In this document: one piece after another, positions 28,610 to 37,692 of the stretch
Layout of the letters: each line of letters starts with the position of its first letter
Numbering within the stretch: position 1 is the first letter of the stretch
Source of the DNA: Pseudarthrobacter phenanthrenivorans Sphe3
Lineage (GTDB): Bacteria > Actinomycetota > Actinomycetes > Actinomycetales > Micrococcaceae
Reading direction: 5' to 3'
DNA length: 64,000 nucleotides
Assembly: GCF_000189535.1 (NCBI RefSeq)
Contig: NC_015145.1
Location: 2,914,001-2,978,000, forward strand
Translations under genes and position numbers: made by a program
The notes under the pieces: generated by a model
Database searches by the model: none
What the model was told of the DNA's origin: nothing
What the model saw: only the letters and a program-made list of their open reading frames with translations

Positions 28610-30496
28610 TTACTCGACCGTGACGCTCTTGGCGAGGTTGCGGGGCTGGTCCACGTCGTAACCTTTGGCGGCTGCGAGTTCCGCGGCGAAGATCTGCAGC
28701 GGGACGGTGGTCAGCAGGGGCATGAGCAGGGTGGGGGTTTCGGGGACGTAGAAAACGTGCTCGGCGTAGGCCTTCACGGCTTCGTCGCCTTCCTCGGCGA
28801 TGACCAGGGTGCGGGCGCCGCGGGCACGGACTTCCTGGATGTTGCTGATGACCTTGGCGTGCAGCGATTCGCGGCCGCGCGGGGACGGGACGATCACGAA
28901 GACCGGCTGGCCTTCATCGATCAGGGCGATCGGGCCGTGCTTGAGCTCACCGGCGGCGAAGCCCTCGGCATGGATGTACGCGATCTCCTTCAGCTTCAAA
29001 GCACCCTCGAGCGCCACCGGGTAGCCCACGTGGCGGCCCAGGAACAGGACCGACTTCTCGTTGGCCATGCTCCGGGCCAGTTCACGCAAGGGCCCGGCGT
29101 TGTCCAGGATGGTCTGGATCTTCGCGGGAATCTTGTTCAGGTCCGCGAGGACGTCCTTGATCTGGCCGGAGAAGATGTTCCCGCGCAGCTGCGCCAGGTA
29201 CATGCCCAGCAGGTACGCGGCGGTGATCTGGGCCAGGAACGCCTTCGTGGAGGCCACCGCGATTTCCGGGCCGGCGTGCGTGTACAGCACGGCGTCGGAC
29301 TCACGCGGGATGGTGGAGCCGTTGGTGTTGCAGATCGAGATGGTCTTCGCACCCTGTTCCCGGGCGTACCGCACGGCCATCAGGGTGTCCATCGTCTCGC
29401 CGGACTGGGAGATGGAGACCACCAGGGTGTTCTCGTCCAGGATCGGGTCCCGGTAGCGGAACTCGTGCGCGAGCTCCACCTCGGTGGGGATCCGGCACCA
29501 GTTCTCGATGGCGTACTTGGCCACGGTGCCGGCATACGCTGCCGTGCCGCACGCGAGCACGATGATCTTGTTGACCTGCTTGAGCAGCTCCGGGTCAATC
29601 CGGATCTCGTCCAGGGTCAGCTTCCCGTCCAGGTCCGAGCGGCCCAGCAGGGTCTGCGCCACGGCGTCGGGCTGGTCATGGATTTCCTTCTCCATGAACG
29701 AGGAGAAACCGCCCTTCTCCGCGGAAGCCGGGTCCCAGTCCACGTGGTATTCCTTGCCCGCTGCCGGGTTGCCGAAGAAATCGGTGATCTCCACCGTGTC
29801 AGCGGTGATCGTGACGATCTGGTCCTGGCCCAGCTCCACCGCGCGGCGGGTGTAGTCGATGAACCCGGACACGTCCGAGCCCAGGAAGTTCTCGCCCTCG
29901 CCCAGGCCCACCACCAGCGGCGAGTTGCGGCGGGCAGCGACCACCACGTCAGGCTGGTCCGCGTGGACCGCCAGCAGCGTGAACGCACCCTCCAGGCGCT
30001 GGCAGGCCAGCTCCATGGCACGGGTCAGGCCGCCGTTGGATGCGTCCCCGCCCAGCTTGTTCCGGAAAATGTCCCCCAGCAGCGCGGCGGCCACCTCCGT
30101 GTCCGTCTCGGACAGGAACTCCACACCCTTGTCCAGCAGCTCGAGCTTGAGCTCGGCAAAGTTTTCGATGATGCCGTTGTGGATCACGGCGAGCTTGCCG
30201 CCATCGGCCAGGTGCGGGTGCGCGTTACGGTCCGTCGGGCCGCCATGGGTGGCCCAGCGGGTGTGCCCGATCCCGGTCACCGTCTCCGGCAGCGGCCGGG
30301 CCTCCAGCTCCGCAATGAGGTTGCTCAGCTTCCCGGACTTCTTCCGCGACTCGATCGCGCCCTGGGACACCACAGCCACCCCGGCCGAGTCATAGCCCCG
30401 GTACTCCAGCCGGCGCAGCCCCTCAAGGACCACATCCAACGCACTGTGACTACCACCGTTAACAGAACGGCCTACATATCCCACGATTCCACACAT
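28610..30496 (-). CDS. glmS: Glucosamine-6-phosphate synthase (isomerising) GlmS
   Basis: 628 residues. It converts fructose-6-phosphate and glutamine to glucosamine-6-phosphate for cell-wall and mycothiol precursors. The N-terminal class-II glutamine amidotransferase starts MCGIVGYVG with catalytic Cys2; conserved GHTRWATHGGPTDRNAHPH follows. Two SIS domains occupy the C-terminal half (VSISQSGETMDTL, LGRHVGYPVALEGALK) and the end KSVTVE is the conserved active-site tail. No glmS ribozyme is expected or seen upstream. It is divergent from coaA and close to glmM, the next pathway step. Confidence 0.97.
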   Translation of the reverse strand: MCGIVGYVGRSVNGGSHSALDVVLEGLRRLEYRGYDSAGVAVVSQGAIESRKKSGKLSNLIAELEARPLPETVTGIGHTRWATHGGPTDRNAHPHLADGGKLAVIHNGIIENFAELKLELLDKGVEFLSETDTEVAAALLGDIFRNKLGGDASNGGLTRAMELACQRLEGAFTLLAVHADQPDVVVAARRNSPLVVGLGEGENFLGSDVSGFIDYTRRAVELGQDQIVTITADTVEITDFFGNPAAGKEYHVDWDPASAEKGGFSSFMEKEIHDQPDAVAQTLLGRSDLDGKLTLDEIRIDPELLKQVNKIIVLACGTAAYAGTVAKYAIENWCRIPTEVELAHEFRYRDPILDENTLVVSISQSGETMDTLMAVRYAREQGAKTISICNTNGSTIPRESDAVLYTHAGPEIAVASTKAFLAQITAAYLLGMYLAQLRGNIFSGQIKDVLADLNKIPAKIQTILDNAGPLRELARSMANEKSVLFLGRHVGYPVALEGALKLKEIAYIHAEGFAAGELKHGPIALIDEGQPVFVIVPSPRGRESLHAKVISNIQEVRARGARTLVIAEEGDEAVKAYAEHVFYVPETPTLLMPLLTTVPLQIFAAELAAAKGYDVDQPRNLAKSVTVE

Positions 30497-30630
30497 AGGC
30501 TTAAGACTATCGGCAGGGGCGGGAAGTTCTAAACTTGCCCCTGCTCGGCAGGCGCACTGTTGCGCGTCCCGGCGCGCTCAAAATGGGGGTCCATTTCGCT
30601 ATGTGCCGGGCGAGGGGCAGAATCTCTAAC

Positions 30631-31596
30631 GTGACTTTGCAACGCAATGAGGCGAACGGGGAGGGTGTCTCCCCGTTCGTCGAGCTGGACCGGCAGACCT
30701 GGTCCCGGCTCGCAGATGAGATGGAACAGCCTCTGAACGAAGAGGACATTCTCCGTCTCCGGGGCCTTGGAGACCCGCTGGACCTGAAGGAAGTCCGGGA
30801 GGTCTACCTTCCCCTTTCGCGGCTGCTGCACCTGTATGTTGAGGCCGCCGGACAGCTGCACGCCGCCACCACCACGTTCCTGGGTGAGCACACCCAGCGC
30901 ACGCCGTTCGTGATCGGCGTGGCGGGGTCGGTCGCCGTGGGCAAGTCCACCATTGCCCGTGTGCTCCGCGAGATGCTGCGGCGCTGGCCGGGCACCCCCA
31001 ATGTGGAACTCATCACCACGGACGGTTTCCTGTATCCGCTTGCCGAACTCAAGCGCAGACAGCTGCTGGAGCGCAAGGGCTTTCCGGAGTCCTACGACCG
31101 GCGTGCGCTGCTGCGGTTTGTGAGCGAAATCAAGAGCGGCGCCGAGGAAGTCCGTGCCCCGTGGTACTCCCATGTAACGTACGACATCGTTCCGGGCAAG
31201 GAAGTGGTGGTCCGCCGGCCCGATGTCCTGATCGTGGAGGGGCTGAACGTGCTGGCCCCGGCGCGGCCGCGGCACGATGGCAGGCAGGGCCTGGCGCTGA
31301 GCGATTTCTTCGACTTTTCCATCTACGTGGACGCCAAGACCTCCTACATCGAGGAATGGTACGTGGACCGGTTCCGCAAGCTGCGGAGTACCGCGTTCGC
31401 CCAGCCGGAGTCCTACTTCCACCGCTATGCCACTTTGTCCGACGAGGAAGCCGAGAGCACCGCACGGGACATCTGGAAGCGCATCAACGAGCCCAACCTG
31501 GAGGAGAACGTCCTTCCGACGCGCGGGCGTGCGCAGCTGGTGCTGACAAAGGAAGCGGACCATTCGATCCGCCGCATGCTGCTCCGGAAGGTGTAG
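30631..31596 (+). CDS. coaA: Type I pantothenate kinase CoaA
   Basis: 321 residues from the GTG at 30631. First step of CoA synthesis. The P-loop is [16 protein letters not shown] (Walker [10 protein letters not shown]), preceded by [20 protein letters not shown] and [13 protein letters not shown] at the C terminus are typical of bacterial CoaA. The frame is open upstream to 30535 and an ATG occurs at 30601, but family alignment ([14 protein letters not shown]) supports the GTG. The 134 bp to glmS hold the divergent promoters. Confidence 0.95.
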   Translation: MTLQRNEANGEGVSPFVELDRQTWSRLADEMEQPLNEEDILRLRGLGDPLDLKEVREVYLPLSRLLHLYVEAAGQLHAATTTFLGEHTQRTPFVIGVAGSVAVGKSTIARVLREMLRRWPGTPNVELITTDGFLYPLAELKRRQLLERKGFPESYDRRALLRFVSEIKSGAEEVRAPWYSHVTYDIVPGKEVVVRRPDVLIVEGLNVLAPARPRHDGRQGLALSDFFDFSIYVDAKTSYIEEWYVDRFRKLRSTAFAQPESYFHRYATLSDEEAESTARDIWKRINEPNLEENVLPTRGRAQLVLTKEADHSIRRMLLRKV

Positions 31597-31601
31597 CACA
31601 G

Positions 31602-32498
31602 GTGTGCTACGACTGTTCCCCGCGCGCCGCCGACCCCTCCGCAGCAGCGGCGCCAACCAGCCGGCGAAGCTTTACCCGCTTCCTCGCAGCGGGCGCCGGG
31701 CTGACTGTCCTGGCAGCCTGCACGCCGGAGGCACCAAAGGCGGTGCCGCCGTCGTCGGCTTCCGCATCCGCTCCCCCTTCTACGTCCGTTACGCCAAAAC
31801 CTACTGCTGAGGGCACGACGGCGGCGCCCACCACGGAAGTTGCGGCACCTGCGGCGCCGTCCCCCACGCCGTCGCCCTCCTCGGCGCTGCCCCGTCAGTT
31901 CTCCCTCACGGACCCGGCCAGCCCCTGGCTGGTGGTGAACAAGCACCGGCCGCTGGTGCCAGCAGCGTACGTCCCCGCCGACCTGGTGCAGCCGGCGGTC
32001 ACCATGACCGCTTCAGGCGAGGCCGCCCTGCTGAACAGGACGACGGCGGCGGCGGCCGAGGCGATGTTCGCAGCCGCGGCGCGGGACGGCGTGGCGATGG
32101 TTTTGGCCAGCGGGTACCGCTCCTACACAACGCAGGTGGCCACGTACAACAGCTACGTTGCCGCGCGGGGACAGGCCGACGCCGACACGGCCAGTGCGCG
32201 GCCGGGGTACTCCGAACACCAGACGGGCTGGGCGTTCGACATCAGCGACGGCAACGGAGCCTGCGGCTTCCAGCCGTGCTTCGCGAACCAGCCGTCCGCC
32301 GTGTGGGCGAAGGCGAACGGGCACCGGTTCGGGTTCGTGGTGCGGTATCCGTGGATGTTCCATCCGATCACGGGGTACTACTACGAGCCGTGGCACTTGC
32401 GGTATATCGGGGTGGAGGCTGCCACGGACATGGTGAACCGGGGCATTTTCACCCTCGAGGAGTACTTCGGCGTCGAGCCGGCTCCGGGGTATCCGTAG
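31602..32498 (+). CDS. M15 family D-alanyl-D-alanine carboxypeptidase lipoprotein
   Basis: 298 residues from the GTG at 31602. The N terminus has a twin-arginine-like motif (RRSFTRFL, about 22-29) and a lipobox LAAC (about 38-41), so it is probably a Tat-exported lipoprotein. A Ser/Thr/Pro linker to about residue 100 leads to a VanY/LdcB-type M15 domain: SGYRSYTTQ, the zinc ligands in SEHQTGWAFDIS (His, Asp) and EPWHLRYIG (catalytic Glu, zinc His). It would trim peptidoglycan stem peptides. It begins 5 bp after coaA, suggesting cotranscription. Confidence 0.88.
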   Translation: MCYDCSPRAADPSAAAAPTSRRSFTRFLAAGAGLTVLAACTPEAPKAVPPSSASASAPPSTSVTPKPTAEGTTAAPTTEVAAPAAPSPTPSPSSALPRQFSLTDPASPWLVVNKHRPLVPAAYVPADLVQPAVTMTASGEAALLNRTTAAAAEAMFAAAARDGVAMVLASGYRSYTTQVATYNSYVAARGQADADTASARPGYSEHQTGWAFDISDGNGACGFQPCFANQPSAVWAKANGHRFGFVVRYPWMFHPITGYYYEPWHLRYIGVEAATDMVNRGIFTLEEYFGVEPAPGYP

Positions 32499-32521
32499 GC
32501 CGATGTACTAGTTTGGTGTCC

Positions 32522-32926
32522 ATGCTGACTGGATTCAAGAACTTCATTATGAAGGGCAATGTTGTTGACCTTGCCGTGGCCGTCGTGATCGGTACTGCCT
32601 TCGGCGCGGTAGTCACGGCGCTTGTGAACAAAGTGCTCATGCCGTTCATTGCCGGACTGACAGGCTCGCCCAACTTCGACAGTTTTGCCCGGATCGATTT
32701 CAACGGAAACTTCATCGAATTTGGTGTCCTGCTGACGGCGATCGTCAACTTCCTCCTGATCGCGGCGGCCATTTACTTCGTTGTGGTCATGCCGATGAAT
32801 CTGATGATCGAACGCCGTAACCGGAGGCTTGGCATTGGCCAGGACGTCAAGGAAGAGTCGGCAGAGGACCCCCAGATCGCGCTGCTGACCGAGATCAGGG
32901 ATGCGTTGACCACACGCTCCCAGTAA
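32522..32926 (+). CDS. mscL: Large-conductance mechanosensitive channel MscL
   Basis: 134 residues. It is the pentameric emergency-release channel opened by membrane tension. It starts MLTGFKNFIMKGNVVDLAVAVV, the signature N terminus, with the first membrane helix through about residue 40 and the second around 70-95 (FGVLLTAIVNFLLIAAAIYF). The cytoplasmic C-terminal helix contains IALLTEIRDAL. It lies 23 bp after the M15 peptidase gene. It may be expressed with the latter during cell-wall stress. Confidence 0.95.
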   Translation: MLTGFKNFIMKGNVVDLAVAVVIGTAFGAVVTALVNKVLMPFIAGLTGSPNFDSFARIDFNGNFIEFGVLLTAIVNFLLIAAAIYFVVVMPMNLMIERRNRRLGIGQDVKEESAEDPQIALLTEIRDALTTRSQ

Positions 32927-32942
32927 CCGCTGATTCGACGGG

Positions 32943-32974
32943 AATGGCCCGCCTCCTGCAGGAGGCGGGCCATT
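32943..32974. terminator. Bidirectional terminator between mscL and glmM
   Basis: A perfect 14-bp stem, AATGGCCCGCCTCC (32943-32956) and its complement (32961-32974), with a TGCA loop, between convergent mscL and glmM. The ATT at each foot gives short U-rich ends on both strands. Confidence 0.85.
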
Positions 32975-32992
32975 GCTCGTTGAGAGGAGTGC

Positions 32993-34354
32993 TTACTCGC
33001 TGACGAGTTCGAGAGCCAGTTCGGACCGCACCACCTGGGCCAAGTGCTCCGCGATGGAATGCGCAGTCTCTTCGTCCGCGGCTTCCACCATCACGCGCAC
33101 CACAGGCTCGGTGCCGGACGGGCGGAGCAGGACGCGGCCGGTGTCACCCAGGGCGGCTTCCGCTGCTGCGACGGCCTGAGCGAGGACTTCGTTGCTTTTG
33201 ACTCCGGTACGGTCCACTCCCTTGACGTTGATGAGGACCTGGGGAAGCTTGGTCATCACGGTGGCCAGGTCCTTGAGCGGTTTTCCGGTCAGGGCGATCT
33301 GCGCGGCCAGCTGCAGCCCGGTGAGGACGCCGTCGCCGGTGGTGGCGTAATCGGAGAAGATGACGTGACCGGACTGTTCGCCGCCCAGGTTGAAGCCGCC
33401 GTCGCGCATTTCCTCCAGGACGTAGCGGTCCCCCACCGCCGTTTCTCGGATGGTGATGCCGGCGTCCCGCAGGGCGATCTTGAGGCCGAGGTTACTCATG
33501 ACCGTTGCCACCAGGACGTCGTCCTTGAGTTTGCCTGACTTCTTCAGCGCGACGGCAAGGATGGCCATGATCTGGTCGCCGTCCACTTCGTTGCCTTCGT
33601 GGTCCACGGCGAGGCAGCGGTCGGCGTCTCCGTCGTGGGCGATGCCAAGGTCAGCGTGGTACTTGACCACCGCTTCCTTGAGGGAATCCAGATGCGTGGA
33701 GCCCACGCCGTCGTTGATGTTGTGCCCGTCCGGGTCAGCACCGATGACGACGACGTCCGCGCCGGCGTCCTTGAAAACCTGCGGAGAGCAGCCGCTGGCG
33801 GCGCCGTGGGCACAGTCCAGAACCACTTTGAGGCCCTCGAGGTTGTGGGGCAGGGTGCGCAGGAGGTGGACAATGTAACGGTCCTCGGCGTCAGAGAACC
33901 GTTGGATGCGCCCGACGTCGGCACCTGTGGGCCGGACGGCTTCCTTAGACATCTGCGCCTCGATGGCGTCCTCGACGTCGTCAGGGAGCTTCTGGCCGCC
34001 CCGGGCGAAGAACTTGATGCCGTTGTCCGGCGCGGGGTTGTGGGAGGCGGAGATCATGACGCCGAAATCCGCGTCCAGGTCAGCGACCAGGTAGGCGGCC
34101 GCCGGGGTGGGGAGGACGCCGGCGTCGTAGACGTCGACGCCGGAGCTGGAGAGCCCGGCCTCCACCGCCGCCGCAATGAATTCGCCGCTCGCGCGCGGGT
34201 CGCGGGCCACCACGGCACGGGGCCTGCTCTCGTTGGAGTTGCGGTCGTGACCGAGCACGACGGCGGCCGCCTGGGCCAGCTGCATGGCCAGCTCCGCAGT
34301 CAACAGACCGTTCGCGAGCCCCCGGACACCATCAGTTCCAAATAATCTAGACAC
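32993..34354 (-). CDS. glmM: Phosphoglucosamine mutase GlmM
   Basis: 453 residues from a GTG. It interconverts glucosamine-6-phosphate and glucosamine-1-phosphate for UDP-GlcNAc. Signatures are [16 protein letters not shown] (start), the phosphoserine loop [16 protein letters not shown], the metal-binding loop [23 protein letters not shown] and the phosphate-binding [15 protein letters not shown] near the end. In related genomes it directly follows rpsI; here a foreign-looking glycan gene cluster lies between them. Confidence 0.97.
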   Translation of the reverse strand: MSRLFGTDGVRGLANGLLTAELAMQLAQAAAVVLGHDRNSNESRPRAVVARDPRASGEFIAAAVEAGLSSSGVDVYDAGVLPTPAAAYLVADLDADFGVMISASHNPAPDNGIKFFARGGQKLPDDVEDAIEAQMSKEAVRPTGADVGRIQRFSDAEDRYIVHLLRTLPHNLEGLKVVLDCAHGAASGCSPQVFKDAGADVVVIGADPDGHNINDGVGSTHLDSLKEAVVKYHADLGIAHDGDADRCLAVDHEGNEVDGDQIMAILAVALKKSGKLKDDVLVATVMSNLGLKIALRDAGITIRETAVGDRYVLEEMRDGGFNLGGEQSGHVIFSDYATTGDGVLTGLQLAAQIALTGKPLKDLATVMTKLPQVLINVKGVDRTGVKSNEVLAQAVAAAEAALGDTGRVLLRPSGTEPVVRVMVEAADEETAHSIAEHLAQVVRSELALELVSE

Positions 34355-34417
34355 CGGTCAAGTGTAGAGGATGGGGATGGTTCGGCTTGAAACGGCAGTC
34401 CAGTGCATGCACGGCGG

Positions 34418-36364
34418 CTAGGACTCGCAGCCTACAAACCTGTACAAGGCTGCGTCCCCTTCCTGGTCTACCTTGACGAAGGCCGAAGAATTATCCGGGA
34501 CCTCTATTCCCGGGAACTCATTGACTTCCTTGCGTTTTGGATCGACGTAATGCCCACCAAAATCCAAGAGGAACTGAATGTTCTCCCTTTTCACGGCCTC
34601 GCAGACGTCAGATTCAGGATCGGCTCGGTTAAGCCGTTCCGCCGCTAGCAGGCGGTCGGGATTGGAACCTGCGTACGCGTGCGCAAAGAGCACTCGGCGA
34701 TCTGCGATGGCGTAAGCCGTTGAGCTGCCGTCCCAAGGGTTATTCGCAATAACGGCATCTCTTGGTACATGAGTACCTAACCGGCTGAGCAACTCAAGTT
34801 CATTAGGACTCAGCAAAGGAGAGGCGTCAGCTAAAGCGTAGGTTCGCTCCCGGCCGGGAGCAGTTTCGGAGTTCGTTGGCCAAATAACGATGGACACGGA
34901 CAATGCTGCGATGCCAACAGGAACGACCCATCGGACCCTGTATCGCTTCAAGCTTTCGAAGATCCAGGCACCGGCTGCGCCGGCAAATACGGCCCAGAAC
35001 ATCGGAAGGAGTGCAGCAAGGCGAGGTGGGTCTCCGTACCACGCGCCGATGATAAGCTCCCGGACCAGGGGGGCCGATGCCGGAACAGCGGCCGCCACCA
35101 AATAAAGTGCCACCGCGCCCCCGTACGACGCCAGAAACCAACGCGCCGTTGGTTGCCGAACTAGCTGTGCGGTTCCAATCAAAGTCAGAGCCGCGAGGGC
35201 CCAGGCCACATCGCCGTGGGTAGGTGCGGTGAGAAGTACGCTCCCGGCCGCGGCTGGGAAGGTATCAATTGGATCCCAAGTAGTGGTCCAAGGGCGTACG
35301 ACCGCCCATACTATGAGGCCCGCGGAAAACGCCGTAATCCATAACGCCGTCCACTTCAGATAACCGTAAAGATCCGACCGCCGTTGCTTGAGCTCGCGGA
35401 ATGACCTCAAAGCTGCCACCACCGCGAAGGTTGTTGAAAGCCCAACGAGGGCTACGAGGCCCGACATGTGCGTGTTGACCAGCCCCGGAAGCCCTAGCGC
35501 GAGCGTTGCTGCGGCCAATGGCCACGGCATCGGCGTTCTGTTGCCGAACTTCAATGCCGTCGCCAAAACCGCAATGAGCGGCGGCAGGAAAGTCACAGCA
35601 AGCATGTAGGGAAAAAGCGGCCCAAAGTCACTCTTCTGGCTCTGCATCACGGTGAACGGGAAAGCGAAGAAGCCCGCGGTGGCAACTCCAGCGCACACCA
35701 AGGCAACAGTTTTAGGCCCCACAACCAAGTAGACAAGAAGAAGCACGCCAAGCGGCCAGGAGACAGCGACTATCGCGAAGTTGAGGACGTTGGCGGCTTC
35801 AACCACTGGCAGCCGCGTCACCTGCGCCGTCAACGCCACCAGAGCGTGCCAAATTTGGGGATAAAAACCGGCCGGCTCCCCCATCAAAGCCCGTACGGAG
35901 AAAGGCGAGCCATCCCCCGAATTAAGGATCTGCTGTACAAGATTCAGGTGAAACGGCGTATCGATGCCTTGATTGATGTTGCCAGGCCGCTCAACAATCT
36001 GGACGTAGCGGACCGCCAGGAAGAAGCCGCCTATCAACAGAGCAATCCAGTATGCAGCCCCAGCGGTGTCGCCAGCTGGCCACCAAGCAAAGCTGTCCGG
36101 CCAGCGTTTGCTTATTAGACGAACCATGACAAGGACCGCTCCCGCGAAGAACACGGCGGTAACGGCGAAGACGCCCACATTCCATCCGATATGCAGCCAC
36201 CAAGCGGCGAGCGTGGATACCGCTACAAGTGATGCGGTCAGGACCGGTGCAAGTGAAATCATCCATACATGCCGAAGTCCCAGTGCCCAACCCAGAAGCA
36301 GACCTGGACATAAGAGCACAGCGGCCGCTCCTGCAAGGCCCGGCAAAGCTAAAACCCACTCCAT
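34418..36364 (-). CDS. DUF6541-like polytopic membrane protein
   Basis: 648 residues from the ATG at 36364, which has GGGGA seven bases upstream. About 14 predicted membrane helices fill residues 5-500, followed by a soluble C-terminal domain of ~140 residues (RDAVIANNPWDGSSTAYAIA, DFGGHYVDP). The layout matches GT-C-like glycosyltransferases and the DUF6541 family; the motif NINQGIDTPFHLN in the first large loop holds an Asp where GT-C enzymes place theirs. The donor and product are unknown. Third positions are less GC-rich than in neighbours. Divergent from the GT2-GtrA gene. Confidence 0.78.
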   Translation of the reverse strand: MEWVLALPGLAGAAAVLLCPGLLLGWALGLRHVWMISLAPVLTASLVAVSTLAAWWLHIGWNVGVFAVTAVFFAGAVLVMVRLISKRWPDSFAWWPAGDTAGAAYWIALLIGGFFLAVRYVQIVERPGNINQGIDTPFHLNLVQQILNSGDGSPFSVRALMGEPAGFYPQIWHALVALTAQVTRLPVVEAANVLNFAIVAVSWPLGVLLLVYLVVGPKTVALVCAGVATAGFFAFPFTVMQSQKSDFGPLFPYMLAVTFLPPLIAVLATALKFGNRTPMPWPLAAATLALGLPGLVNTHMSGLVALVGLSTTFAVVAALRSFRELKQRRSDLYGYLKWTALWITAFSAGLIVWAVVRPWTTTWDPIDTFPAAAGSVLLTAPTHGDVAWALAALTLIGTAQLVRQPTARWFLASYGGAVALYLVAAAVPASAPLVRELIIGAWYGDPPRLAALLPMFWAVFAGAAGAWIFESLKRYRVRWVVPVGIAALSVSIVIWPTNSETAPGRERTYALADASPLLSPNELELLSRLGTHVPRDAVIANNPWDGSSTAYAIADRRVLFAHAYAGSNPDRLLAAERLNRADPESDVCEAVKRENIQFLLDFGGHYVDPKRKEVNEFPGIEVPDNSSAFVKVDQEGDAALYRFVGCES

Positions 36365-36453
36365 CAAGGATTCCCCAAGTTTTCCATCAGTTAAAGCCCA
36401 AGACCCCACTCTGCGCTAGCGGGTCCCCCACCGGCGTCTATAGCATACACAGC

Positions 36454-37692
36454 ATGAAACATAGCCACGGGGGCCTGGCGCTTGAAATTGTTGTACCGGT
36501 TTTCAATGAGGAATCAGTACTCGAAAAGAGCATCATCGAGCTTGCAAATTATCTGAAAGTGGAGATGCCGGTAAGTTGGCAGATTACCATTGCCGACAAC
36601 GCCAGCACGGACCGCACTCCACTTATTGCCAATCGCTTGGCTGAGGTTATGCCCAATGTCGTCTATCGGCGTCTGGACGCGAAGGGGCGCGGACGTGCCC
36701 TTCGTGATGCATGGAGCGCGTCCACGGCCGAGGTCTTGGCATATGTGGACGTAGACCTCTCCACCGATCTGGCGGCCCTGCCGCCGCTGGTGGCGCCCCT
36801 GTTGTCCGGACATTCAGATATCTCCATAGGCACAAGACTCGGTCAAAGTTCCCGTGTCATCCGTGGCCCTAAGCGGGAATTCATTTCACGCTCCTATAAC
36901 CTGCTGCTGAAACGCACCATGCAGGTGCGTTTCTCGGATGCCCAGTGCGGCTTCAAAGCCGTCCGCGCTGACGTTGCCAAGGCTCTCCTCCCCCACGTTC
37001 AGGACAATGGCTGGTTCTTTGACACCGAGCTGCTGATCATTGCTGAACGGTCAGGTTTGCGAATTCACGAAATCCCCGTTGATTGGGTCGATGATCCAGA
37101 CAGCAGGGTGGATATTAAACAGACGGCGATCGACGACATTCGCGGACTTGTTCGTGTTGCAGGATCCTTGGTAAGGGGCTCGATTCCCGTTCAAGCCATC
37201 TACGCTGAGCTAGGGCGGCGCCCAATCGTTCCTCAGTCTCGACCAAGTTTCTTTGGCCAGGTAATTCGATTCGGCATGGTTGGAGGCGTGTCCACTGTTG
37301 CCTTCGCGCTGTTATTTCTGCTGTTTCAAGGTCCGCTTGGGGCTCAGCAGGCCAATTTCCTGGCCCTCCTCCTGACGGCGATAGGCAACACGGCGGCTAA
37401 CCGACGATTTACTTTTGGTATCAACGGCCCGGAAAAGCTCTTCACACAGCAGTTTCAGGGACTTGTTGTATTTTCTTTGGCCTGGTCCTTAACGTCATCG
37501 TCGCTGATGGCGCTGCATGTCATTTCGCCGGACGCTTCATCTACGATGGAACTCGTGACCCTGACCGGAGCAAATGTCCTTGCCACTCTTATGCGCTTCG
37601 TTCTGCTGCGTATCTGGGTATTCCGAGTTCGCAGCCTGGAAGATGCTTCCCAGCCCATCTCTTCGAGCGTCAAAGTTGCACCGGCCGCTTGA
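36454..37692 (+). CDS. GT2 glycosyltransferase fused to GtrA-like membrane domain
   Basis: 412 residues from the ATG at 36454. The N-terminal GT-A domain (to about 250) is dolichyl/polyprenyl-phosphate mannose synthase-like: EIVVPVFNEESVLEKS, IADNASTD, the DxD at YVDVD (99-101), DAQCGFKA and FDTELLIIAERSG. From about 270 four membrane helices form a GtrA domain (IRFGMVGGVSTVAFALLF, RRFTFG). Such fusions make and flip polyprenyl-phosphate sugars for GT-C enzymes. It overlaps the downstream GT39 gene by 4 nt. No clear ribosome-binding site precedes the ATG, so it may be leaderless. Confidence 0.88.
   Translation: MKHSHGGLALEIVVPVFNEESVLEKSIIELANYLKVEMPVSWQITIADNASTDRTPLIANRLAEVMPNVVYRRLDAKGRGRALRDAWSASTAEVLAYVDVDLSTDLAALPPLVAPLLSGHSDISIGTRLGQSSRVIRGPKREFISRSYNLLLKRTMQVRFSDAQCGFKAVRADVAKALLPHVQDNGWFFDTELLIIAERSGLRIHEIPVDWVDDPDSRVDIKQTAIDDIRGLVRVAGSLVRGSIPVQAIYAELGRRPIVPQSRPSFFGQVIRFGMVGGVSTVAFALLFLLFQGPLGAQQANFLALLLTAIGNTAANRRFTFGINGPEKLFTQQFQGLVVFSLAWSLTSSSLMALHVISPDASSTMELVTLTGANVLATLMRFVLLRIWVFRVRSLEDASQPISSSVKVAPAA

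Noticed and set aside
27761..30532. A 923-codon plus-strand frame across nnr, acpS and glmS
   Set aside because: It runs antisense through three clear genes and is a shadow of GC-rich third positions.
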